From Candidatus Vogelbacteria bacterium (lineage in GTDB: Bacteria; Patescibacteria; Paceibacteria; UBA9973; UBA12445): a stretch of DNA of 5,129 bases. This document shows positions 1 through 5,008 of this stretch, piece by piece. Every line of letters begins with the position of its first letter. Within the stretch, counting starts at the first letter, position 1. Below the pieces are notes generated by a model. It did not search any database, was not told where the DNA came from, and saw only the letters and a list, made by a program, of their open reading frames with translations. The stretch spans positions 1 to 5,129 of the forward strand of contig JACQCW010000011.1 of the NCBI GenBank assembly GCA_016201425.1. Direction: 5' to 3'. A program made the position numbers and the translations under genes.

Positions 1-9
1 AGGTGGAGT

Positions 10-948
10 GTGACACTCAAAAAGATCGTGTACCCAATTGCGCCCTCGCGACTTAATAATGAAACTTGGGATAAAATATTAGACTTTATTCGTAAACAGG
101 GCTGCACACCATTTGACCATCGACGAGGCGCGCCTTTTGATGACTTCGAACTAAAACTCGGCAGAGAAAAAACTTTACTTTTCCTAAAAAATATCATGAC
201 CCAGTGCGACGCGGCTTGGGTCTTCGGTATTTCCGAAGGAGGAATGGGCGAGTTCAAATCAGCGCTCGACATGCGCGACGCAGGGAGTCCAATCGAAATT
301 CTTTGCTTTTACGATTTTGATCCGGAGTGGGAAAAGTACTACGAGAAGCTTAAGCCAAAATTCGGTGATCTAATTTCCAGACTTCGCGGCAGCAATAGAC
401 TAATTGCCCTTGTCGGATCACGAGCCGTCGGCAAAACATTCTGGGCAGATCAACTTATCGCAACCTATGGTGAGAAGTTGGCAAGAGTGAAAAATACCAC
501 CACAAGATCTCCACGCAACGAAAGAGATCATCTTACATATAACTTTGTCTCCGAGGAAGAGTTCGCGAGAGGTGTCGAATCTGGTAACTTCCTGGAACAT
601 GACCTTTATAATGGAGCGCATTATGGATCTTCGATGAGCTCCATTCGTGAAGTTCTGGCTAACCATCACGGCATCTTCGCAGTGACGCCAAACGGGGCAA
701 AAGAGCTATATCGCCGCCGCTTTGAACTCAACCTCACGATCATCTTTCTGAAAACAGAGTCAGAAGAGATTCTTCTTCATCATCTCATCAAGAGAGGCAT
801 AGTTGATCCCAACGAACAGGCCAAATTCTTGCTTGAATCTGAACAGTTTTCCTTGCCGGAGAATATTCCACACCAGATAATCGCCATAAGCGATGATCCG
901 ATCATCGACCACAAACGCCTACTATCTATTATTGATGTTCTACCGTAA
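10..948 (+). CDS. Fusion of nucleoside 2-deoxyribosyltransferase-like and guanylate kinase-like domains
   Basis: This 312-residue protein has two domains. Residues 4-120 read as a nucleoside deoxyribosyltransferase/DNPH1-like Rossmann fold: an opening strand with Tyr8, then CDAAWVFG (66-73) and a Gly-rich SEGGMGE (75-81) whose Glu81 sits where the catalytic Glu of that family lies. Residues 130-310 are guanylate kinase-like: P-loop GSRAVGKT (136-143), TTTRSPR (163-169) and Tyr177 for GMP contact, FLE with Glu196, and HYGS (204-207). The lid keeps Arg262, but the second lid Arg appears to be Phe273. Substrates are inferred: the pairing suggests (deoxy)nucleoside monophosphate salvage or clean-up in the cytosol. 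The GTG at 10 is chosen because the fold begins just after it. An AGGTGG lies only 3 nt upstream, and the frame is open to the window edge, so an earlier start is possible. No terminator follows, so transcription may continue into the next gene. Confidence 0.8.
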   Translation: MTLKKIVYPIAPSRLNNETWDKILDFIRKQGCTPFDHRRGAPFDDFELKLGREKTLLFLKNIMTQCDAAWVFGISEGGMGEFKSALDMRDAGSPIEILCFYDFDPEWEKYYEKLKPKFGDLISRLRGSNRLIALVGSRAVGKTFWADQLIATYGEKLARVKNTTTRSPRNERDHLTYNFVSEEEFARGVESGNFLEHDLYNGAHYGSSMSSIREVLANHHGIFAVTPNGAKELYRRRFELNLTIIFLKTESEEILLHHLIKRGIVDPNEQAKFLLESEQFSLPENIPHQIIAISDDPIIDHKRLLSIIDVLP

Positions 949-950
949 AC

Positions 951-979
951 TTGACAATAAGACAGAAAGATGATAGGTT
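951..979 (+). promoter_or_regulatory. Promoter for the 341-residue orphan gene
   Basis: A perfect -35 TTGACA (951-956) is followed, after 17 bp, by TAGGTT (974-979), which keeps the T, A and final T of the -10 consensus. A TG dinucleotide at 971-972 gives an extended -10 (TGn-TAGGTT). The expected transcription start is near 986, leaving a leader of about 48 nt that carries a strong Shine-Dalgarno site. The promoter lies just after the stop of the upstream gene. Confidence 0.6.
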
Positions 980-1020
980 TCAAGAAATCCAGCGTTGCTC
1001 TTTTACAAATACAAAGGTAT

Positions 1021-1028
1021 AAAGGAGG
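1021..1028 (+). promoter_or_regulatory. Shine-Dalgarno site fixing the start at 1034
   Basis: AAAGGAGG ends 5 nt before ATG at 1034. This decides the start against the in-frame TTG at 995, which would place the ribosome site inside the coding region. Confidence 0.85.
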
Positions 1029-1033
1029 ACATA

Positions 1034-2059
1034 ATGTCCATGGAAGGTCGAGGTATTTCTTGCGGATGTTCATCAGGCTCAAGTAGCTGCGGTTGTCCAC
1101 CCAGACCAGAATGGGTATCTCCATTAGAAATCGAACTTGAGCGCCTATGCAACAACACTGTTGCCCTCGATAAAATTGTTTCTTCTTCGAAGATTAGGCG
1201 TGCAATTGCTGATATTGTTGCGGTAGAAGAGATCGCAATATACCGGAAAAGCTGCCAAGACCGTAGGGCTAACTTCAAGGCAAAGCTCAAAAAGTATAGC
1301 GGTAAGCTCTTTAATATCGATCTCAAGAGTCTAAATTTTTCCAAACCAAATTTCACAAAAGAATGTAGAGATATTGACTTCTCTCGTGGTTATATTAATG
1401 GTTGCCGCTTGAGTTCATCAATACGAAAACACAACGATGAACTCATTCGAACAGAGCTCAAAAGATTAGAAAACATAGTGGGATGCAAGATAGATTTAAA
1501 ATCAGGGAACCTAGATCACGATAAGCAAGTTTTTGAACTTTTAGAGGGTTCAGATAACTATCAACTAGAAACAGATGGAATCTACAATTACCCCAGTGAT
1601 GTGGGTAGAATAGTGAGTAGGGTGAAGTGGGGAAGACAGGTGCCGCAGACTAGCACTGCCCAGTTGATTTGTCTAAAAAAACCAACCTATTTTTACGATG
1701 CTTTTGTAGAAATTGTCAAAAGAGGAAATTCTAGACCAGCCACATTCCTAGAATCACTGGCTTTTGCCGCAAAGTATCCGGAAGTCCAAAAAGATTTCCC
1801 AATCTTTGCTATCGGTTCCCCTAACCGACTAGGTAATTCCTTAGCTAAATTCGAGAACCATCAAGGAGTATATAACAAAATCAGTGACTTAGGTTTATTT
1901 TTTGGTTCTCTGACCATCGATCCAGCCACAAGAAATAGAGTGGTAAAGTGTCATGAGTTAGGAGATACGCACTTGGGTACTTTTGATGAAAAACGACACA
2001 AAGGAAGTCTGGGGCCTGAGAGTGTATTCCTGATAATTGAAGTCCCGCCAATCGAATGA
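1034..2059 (+). CDS. Orphan protein with a cysteine-rich CGC-x6-CGC amino terminus
   Basis: I do not recognise this 341-residue protein. Seen in the sequence: a Ser/Gly/Cys-rich start with two CGC motifs (Cys10/12 and Cys19/21), then a Pro-rich turn; a charged, probably helical region (30-150) rich in Lys/Arg; a variable middle; and a C-terminal block (234-262) with FLESLAFAAKYP and FPIFAIGS that looks compact and conserved. From memory, similar blocks occur in hypothetical proteins of Patescibacteria, but this is unverified. There are eleven Cys in total and no signal peptide or membrane segment, so it is probably cytosolic. The four clustered Cys could bind a metal such as zinc; that is inference. 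The start follows a strong Shine-Dalgarno site, the gene has its own promoter, and it ends 9 nt before a terminator hairpin. Confidence 0.85.
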   Translation: MSMEGRGISCGCSSGSSSCGCPPRPEWVSPLEIELERLCNNTVALDKIVSSSKIRRAIADIVAVEEIAIYRKSCQDRRANFKAKLKKYSGKLFNIDLKSLNFSKPNFTKECRDIDFSRGYINGCRLSSSIRKHNDELIRTELKRLENIVGCKIDLKSGNLDHDKQVFELLEGSDNYQLETDGIYNYPSDVGRIVSRVKWGRQVPQTSTAQLICLKKPTYFYDAFVEIVKRGNSRPATFLESLAFAAKYPEVQKDFPIFAIGSPNRLGNSLAKFENHQGVYNKISDLGLFFGSLTIDPATRNRVVKCHELGDTHLGTFDEKRHKGSLGPESVFLIIEVPPIE

Positions 2060-2068
2060 ACATTTCTA

Positions 2069-2098
2069 TCCCTCGCACATCGCGAGGGAATTTTTATT
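2069..2098 (+). terminator. Intrinsic terminator after the orphan gene
   Basis: A perfect 8-bp stem TCCCTCGC/GCGAGGGA (2069-2076 with 2082-2089) closes a 5-nt loop ACATC and is followed by ATTTTTATTT. It ends the plus-strand gene. On the minus strand the bases after the hairpin are not T-rich, so it is a weak terminator for the exonuclease gene whose stop lies in the T-tract. Confidence 0.85.
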
Positions 2099-2633
2099 TA
2101 CACAAAATTCTGAGGGCATCGGCCGCATGTCTACAATCTTCAAGCGCATCATGTTTGCCCCGAAGAGGAAGTCCTAGTGCTTGGAACATCTGCTCCGAAC
2201 GTTCCGACCCATTGTAACCATTTTTAAGTAAATACAGATACGCTGGTGGCCAAATATCAAACCAGTGATAATCAAAAATAGACGTATCTATGCTTGCCGC
2301 ATTCATAATGTAGCGAAACATCACAAGATCGCCCGACGAAACCCAGGACGAAAACAGTACATCCGTACCAAGTTTATTGGTAAACATTTTACCGACTTCG
2401 GCTGCCGTCGGCGCGCCCTTGAGTGTTTCCTCGTTAATGCCAGTTACTGCCAATGCCTCACTTGAAGCCTCCGATAAATCTGCCGCAATGTAACTCAAAA
2501 AAATATCTTTTTCTTCTAATGTCTCCTTATCAAGCCGAATCGCTCCGAGCTGTATCGGCACAGCCTTATTGGCATCCTTATTAGTAAATTCAAAATCTAA
2601 AACGACAATATCCTTTTGAAATTTAAAATTCAT
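2094..2633 (-). CDS. DEDDh-family 3'-5' exonuclease (DnaQ/RNase T-like)
   Basis: This 179-residue single-domain protein is the length of RNase T/oligoribonuclease-type enzymes. The metal-binding motifs are visible: ExoI DFEF (Asp13, Glu15), ExoII around SSGD (Asp102), and ExoIII KHDALEDC with His161 and Asp166, which gives the DEDDh signature. Such enzymes remove nucleotides from 3' ends using two metal ions; whether this one acts on RNA, on DNA or as a proofreading subunit cannot be told. It lacks the extra domains of DNA polymerase III epsilon or DinG-type proteins. The ExoII surroundings are divergent, without the usual HNxxFD. It lies 3 nt downstream of the phosphotransferase stop with no Shine-Dalgarno site, so its translation is probably coupled to that gene within one operon. 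Confidence 0.88.
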   Translation of the reverse strand: MNFKFQKDIVVLDFEFTNKDANKAVPIQLGAIRLDKETLEEKDIFLSYIAADLSEASSEALAVTGINEETLKGAPTAAEVGKMFTNKLGTDVLFSSWVSSGDLVMFRYIMNAASIDTSIFDYHWFDIWPPAYLYLLKNGYNGSERSEQMFQALGLPLRGKHDALEDCRHAADALRILCK

Positions 2634-2636
2634 TGT

Positions 2637-3539
2637 TTACATATAAATTATAATTTTTGAAATGTCTTTGTCTTCCAAGTACGCATTAAGTAATATTTCA
2701 AAATTTTGGTATCGCCACGCCTGTAACTTTGGCGTATGGTCCATCCGTACTGCTGACCATATGGCTCTCATTAAAATAAATTCACTCAAAAAAATGGACA
2801 ATCTTGGCAGGCCGAATTCAATGAATATCATATTGATGGATTCAAAATATCTCCCAACTTGCCCAGATGCAAATTCGTATCTTCTCTGACTCTCAAATCC
2901 ATCACCCACAGGAAAGAAATACGTCTGATATATATTGCTAACCAGATCATATCCTGCAATCCCTTCAAAATTATTTCCAAAATCTATTACGCCTTTTTCC
3001 AATAAATTATGTGGATTAAAATCGCCGTGAGTTATAACGGCAGGCAGATAAAATGTCCGTTCTTTAATTTTTTCAAAAGCCTGTAAAATCTTCTCTTTCA
3101 AGTGGGGCAACTCTTCCAGCAAGTAGTCAACATGAACACCAATGTAGAAACTCTCGTAATTCTTTTCTTCTTTTGCTGTCTTTAATTGCGCTCGGGCAAA
3201 TCTTTTCGATATATCTAGTAGAATATCAAAACTTCTATCTGTCACAGATCCAAAATCTTTATAATCATCTACAAAAAGATTACCAAGTAAATTATCTCCT
3301 TGTGACGTTTCTATGTAGTAATATCTTCCCTCCAACTCCCCTTCTGAAGTTATTTTAGCAACTGGAAATTCCCACTCCAAAAGTTTTTTATGAAAATTTA
3401 GTTCACTAGTTACAATATTTTTAGATCCAATACGCAAGTACAGATCCCCAGATTTATAAATTGAAAAATCCGTATAAGTCCGCGTCTTCACAAACTCAAA
3501 CCTTTTACCTTCAACTTCAATATATTCTTCTGGCTCCAT
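2637..3539 (-). CDS. Aminoglycoside phosphotransferase/choline kinase-family protein
   Basis: The protein is 300 residues from ATG at 3539. Counting from this ATG, the Brenner motif HGDFNPHN lies at about 171-178 with catalytic Asp173 and Asn178, and the metal-binding DFG of VIDFGNNFEG follows with Asp186. The N-lobe shows LYLRIG and an ExxFHKKLLE helix like the glycine-poor nucleotide lobe of this fold, with Arg where Lys is more usual. The family phosphorylates small alcohols (aminoglycosides, choline, homoserine, sugars), and the substrate here is unknown. The context, next to an exonuclease, does not indicate antibiotic resistance. A TTG at 3543-3545 would add two residues but lies upstream of the predicted transcription start, so the ATG is preferred. 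The gene appears to be leaderless and first in a two-gene operon. Its base composition is more AT-rich than that of the genes to its left. Confidence 0.85.
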   Translation of the reverse strand: MEPEEYIEVEGKRFEFVKTRTYTDFSIYKSGDLYLRIGSKNIVTSELNFHKKLLEWEFPVAKITSEGELEGRYYYIETSQGDNLLGNLFVDDYKDFGSVTDRSFDILLDISKRFARAQLKTAKEEKNYESFYIGVHVDYLLEELPHLKEKILQAFEKIKERTFYLPAVITHGDFNPHNLLEKGVIDFGNNFEGIAGYDLVSNIYQTYFFPVGDGFESQRRYEFASGQVGRYFESINMIFIEFGLPRLSIFLSEFILMRAIWSAVRMDHTPKLQAWRYQNFEILLNAYLEDKDISKIIIYM

Positions 3540-3545
3540 TGTCAA

Positions 3546-3574
3546 AGTATACCAACTTTTTCTTTGGGTAACAA
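3546..3574 (-). promoter_or_regulatory. Leaderless promoter of the phosphotransferase-exonuclease operon
   Basis: On the minus strand, TTGTTA (3574-3569), 17 bp, then TATACT (3551-3546), with TG at 3554-3553 forming an extended -10. Six bases separate TATACT from ATG at 3539, so the expected +1 falls on the A of the start codon and no ribosome site is available. The -35 shares two bases with the T-tract of the upstream gene's terminator. Confidence 0.65.
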
Positions 3575-3598
3575 AAAGGCCGCCATATTTCAGGCGGC
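3573..3598 (-). terminator. Intrinsic terminator of the membrane protein gene
   Basis: A perfect 6-bp GC stem (GCCGCC, 3598-3593, with GGCGGC, 3584-3579) and an 8-nt loop are followed on the minus strand by CTTTTTGTT. The hairpin lies 19 nt after the stop at 3618 and directly abuts the next promoter. Confidence 0.82.
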
Positions 3599-3617
3599 AG
3601 ATATTACGATTTTGTAG

Positions 3618-3929
3618 CTAATTAATCACCGGATTATCAACAGACACAGCACGTTCGCGGTTTCTGACTTCTCTCTCGAAGTATTCGACAATCGATGCGC
3701 ACTCAAATTCTACTTCGTCCTCTTCTTTTGAGCCATATGTCTGTCGAATATAACCGACGCCCATTGTGAATCCATAAAATGCCAATACGGCGAGAAGAAA
3801 GAGGGCATTCCGTCCAAAATAAGATGGCGCCAAACCAGAGATAGCAGCAATAGTCCCAAGAATCACGGTGGTTACCATCAGCTTCTTACCCGATGCATTT
3901 CGCACCCACTGAATAATTTTATCTCTCAT
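3618..3929 (-). CDS. Small membrane protein with two transmembrane helices
   Basis: I do not recognise this 103-residue protein. A short basic, amphipathic N-terminus (Arg2, Lys4, Arg10, Lys15, Lys16) precedes two hydrophobic helices at about 17-35 and 42-61, joined by a tight APSYFGRN turn. The C-terminal 40 residues are soluble, starting acidic (SKEEDEVEFE) and continuing as a charged helix. Positive residues before the first helix and after the second (Ile61-Arg62) predict a hairpin in the inner membrane with both ends in the cytoplasm. No cleavable signal peptide is evident. ATG at 3929 is preceded by AAGGAG, spaced rather long at 13 nt. The gene is a single unit with its own promoter and terminator, transcribed divergently from the lysine-rich protein gene. 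Confidence 0.8.
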   Translation of the reverse strand: MRDKIIQWVRNASGKKLMVTTVILGTIAAISGLAPSYFGRNALFLLAVLAFYGFTMGVGYIRQTYGSKEEDEVEFECASIVEYFEREVRNRERAVSVDNPVIN

Positions 3930-3942
3930 ATTTTTCTTTCAA

Positions 3943-3948
3943 CTCCTT
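3943..3948 (-). promoter_or_regulatory. Shine-Dalgarno site of the membrane protein gene
   Basis: AAGGAG reads on the minus strand 13 nt before ATG at 3929. The spacing is longer than the usual 5-9 nt, so initiation may be modest. No better-placed in-frame start is visible. Confidence 0.5.
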
Positions 3949-3988
3949 GTTGATCAAGACTAGTTATCAAAAAAATATTTCCCTCAAA

Positions 3989-4017
3989 AGGCTACTCCAT
4001 TACCCAGAGACTGTCAA
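3989..4017 (-). promoter_or_regulatory. Promoter of the membrane protein gene
   Basis: A perfect TTGACA (4017-4012) is followed, after 17 bp, by TAGCCT (3994-3989), which keeps only TA and the final T of the -10 consensus. The expected start near 3982 gives a leader of about 53 nt that contains the AAGGAG site. Confidence 0.5.
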
Positions 4018-4041
4018 CCGCTATTTGTTTCTGAATCACTA

Positions 4042-4050
4042 TGCTAGAAT
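4042..4050 (+). promoter_or_regulatory. Extended -10 of the lysine-rich gene, leaderless
   Basis: TG (4042-4043), C, then TAGAAT (4045-4050) forms an extended -10 that ends exactly 6 nt before ATG at 4057, so the expected +1 is the A of the start codon. No good -35 is seen at 16-18 bp (TATTTG at best), which an extended -10 can tolerate. There is no Shine-Dalgarno site. Confidence 0.65.
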
Positions 4051-4056
4051 ACCGCT

Positions 4057-4389
4057 ATGAAAAAACAAATAACAGCCAAAGGAGTAGGCGCGGTTGCAAA
4101 GTCTGCCGCCGTAAAAACAGGTGCACTTATTAAAAAAGCCAGCAAAGAAGCAGTCAAGGAAGCTAGTAAAGTCGCTAAGGTAATTCAAAAGGAGTGGAAA
4201 GACTCTGAACCAAAACGAGTCGAGTATAAAGCGGAAGTAAAAGCCGCAGCAATTAAGGCAGGCGCGAAGGGTATAGAAATATTAAAGAGCGGGCTTAAAA
4301 ATAGCATGAAGATTAGCAACGATGTTGCCAATGTAATCAAAAAGGATATCAAAGAGATCAAAGGCAAAAAAAATAAAAAAGCCCTCTAA
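4057..4389 (+). CDS. Very basic lysine/alanine-rich protein, possibly histone H1-like
   Basis: Of the 110 residues about 29 are Lys, with a single Arg and about 11 acidic residues, so the net charge is near +19. Ala and Lys alternate in amphipathic patterns such as KASKEAVKEASKVAKVIQKE (27-46) and a second helical stretch at 56-85, around a short charged break (WKDSEPKR, 47-54). There are no Cys, membrane segments or signal peptide. This composition resembles bacterial histone H1-like and other lysine-rich nucleoid proteins, so nucleic-acid binding is a reasonable inference, but no domain is recognised. A helical surface-binding or granule-associated protein is an alternative. The gene starts leaderless at ATG 4057. 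Its last codons (KGKKNKKAL) are the complement of a T-tract that terminates the opposing gene, so part of the C-terminal lysine run may be constrained by that terminator. Confidence 0.78.
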   Translation: MKKQITAKGVGAVAKSAAVKTGALIKKASKEAVKEASKVAKVIQKEWKDSEPKRVEYKAEVKAAAIKAGAKGIEILKSGLKNSMKISNDVANVIKKDIKEIKGKKNKKAL

Positions 4390-4405
4390 CTTTTGTTAGA
4401 AGGGC
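4366..4405 (-). terminator. Intrinsic terminator of the 139-residue orphan gene
   Basis: A hairpin of ten pairs with one bulged base (arms 4381-4390 and 4395-4405, loop of four) is followed on the minus strand by TTTTTTATTTTTTTT (4380-4366), a very strong T-tract. On the plus strand the sequence after the hairpin is not T-rich, so it acts mainly on the minus strand. It overlaps the end of the lysine-rich gene. Confidence 0.85.
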
Positions 4406-4462
4406 ACACTTACAGTTCGTTTATTTCAGACGCTCAATCGTCTTCCATACCTGTAGGCATAT

Positions 4463-4882
4463 TCACCTTCCGTCCTTATTCACGATATTAATCGTGTCAA
4501 CGCAATAGTAACATTCTGAGGCGCGACAGTGGCCGACCAACTCTTTGGTGGGTGGAAACCACTTTGGCTCAAAGCCCACATCAGTAATCCTAACCAGGCC
4601 CTGAAGATCCTTGGGGATGATATGTTTGTACTTCCACTGTACAGCAAAACGTCGCTCTCCACTATCGACAAGCTTCCGCACCAGGGCCTCGGCCTCAGTC
4701 TGTGAAAGCGCAGGTTTCTTAACCATAATCGCATAAGGTGTATCGCTTGGCGAGTTGTAATAAAAGTAATCGGGAAATATCGTCTCTAAATTACCGTCAT
4801 CAATGCATTCATCCCAAATCGCCAAAAACGGATTTACGTTCTCGGGTAATCCACTGTCCGCGACAATCTTTCTATTCATCAT
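4463..4882 (-). CDS. Orphan 139-residue protein with C-terminal His/Cys cluster
   Basis: I do not recognise this soluble protein. Visible features are a Pro/Asp/Tyr-rich first half (PDYFYYNSPSDTPYA, 37-51), a charged helix (59-74, QTEAEALVRKL), a probable beta segment (RRFAVQWKYKHIIP, 77-90), and a C-terminal GHCRASECYYC (117-127) giving His118, Cys119, Cys124 and Cys127. That spacing could form a small metal site, although only one end of a typical zinc ribbon is present. There is no signal peptide or membrane helix. Two ATG codons stand in tandem at 4882 and 4879; the first is 7 nt from AAGGAGG and is preferred. The gene has its own promoter, is divergent from the proline-rich gene on its right, and ends at a strong terminator inside the converging lysine-rich gene. 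Confidence 0.8.
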   Translation of the reverse strand: MMNRKIVADSGLPENVNPFLAIWDECIDDGNLETIFPDYFYYNSPSDTPYAIMVKKPALSQTEAEALVRKLVDSGERRFAVQWKYKHIIPKDLQGLVRITDVGFEPKWFPPTKELVGHCRASECYYCVDTINIVNKDGR

Positions 4883-4889
4883 ATTAGAT

Positions 4890-4896
4890 CCTCCTT
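4890..4896 (-). promoter_or_regulatory. Shine-Dalgarno site of the 139-residue orphan
   Basis: AAGGAGG reads on the minus strand 7 nt before the first of two tandem ATG codons and 10 nt before the second, which favours the first. Confidence 0.82.
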
Positions 4897-4939
4897 ATTC
4901 CTCGTCAGATATTTTTCAACGTTCTAAATATTTATATAC

Positions 4940-4967
4940 ACACTACTATTTGCAAGATTCATGTCAA
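4940..4967 (-). promoter_or_regulatory. Promoter of the 139-residue orphan
   Basis: A perfect TTGACA (4967-4962) is followed, after 16 bp, by TAGTGT (4945-4940). The leader would be about 50 nt. A nearby TATAAA (4936-4931) is an alternative -10, but it has no matching -35, so the exact -10 is uncertain. Confidence 0.5.
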
Positions 4968-4974
4968 CAAAAAT

Positions 4975-5002
4975 TTGAGCATCCCCCCTTTTATGCTATC
5001 AT
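4975..5002 (+). promoter_or_regulatory. Leaderless promoter of the right-edge gene
   Basis: TTGAGC (4975-4980), 16 bp, then TATCAT (4997-5002), with TG at 4994-4995 as an extended -10. It ends exactly 6 nt before ATG at 5009, so the transcript is expected to begin at the start codon. The upstream side is shared with the divergent promoter of the orphan gene. Confidence 0.6.
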
Positions 5003-5008
5003 CAACCC

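Noticed and set aside
995..1033. TTG start extending the cysteine-rich orphan by 13 residues
   Set aside because: It would translate through the AAAGGAGG site at 1021-1028, which is ideally placed for ATG 1034; the added residues look like leader sequence.
418..1356. Three minus-strand open frames opposite the fusion and orphan genes
   Set aside because: They lie antisense to well-supported genes, have no promoter or ribosome site that I can see, and give no family-like sequence.
2265..3358. Plus-strand open frames opposite the exonuclease and phosphotransferase genes
   Set aside because: They are shadows of genes with intact catalytic motifs on the minus strand and have no start signals.
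2637..3539. Antibiotic-resistance gene interpretation of the phosphotransferase
   Set aside because: The Brenner and DFG motifs define only the broad kinase fold; there are no resistance-cassette neighbours, and the family has many housekeeping members.
3540..3545. TTG start two codons upstream of the phosphotransferase ATG
   Set aside because: It lies between the -10 hexamer and the expected transcription start, so it would not be in the mRNA; the TTGACA here is also not a usable -35 for any nearby gene.
4381..4405. Terminator acting on the plus strand for the lysine-rich gene
   Set aside because: The bases after the hairpin on the plus strand (ACACTTACAG) lack a T-tract; the signal faces the minus strand.
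4434..4460. Eight-codon open frame MPTGMEDD on the minus strand just after the 139-residue gene, with GGAAGG 5 nt before its ATG
   Set aside because: The ribosome-site spacing is good, but a frame this short occurs easily by chance and nothing else supports translation.
4481..4496. Inverted repeat CACGAT-ATTA-ATCGTG near the end of the 139-residue gene
   Set aside because: It has only six pairs, lies inside coding sequence and has no T-tract; the real terminator is further downstream at 4366-4405.
4480..4734. Alternative minus-strand frame inside the 139-residue gene (84 residues)
   Set aside because: It lies wholly within the better-supported frame, which has AAGGAGG and a promoter; this frame has no ribosome site.
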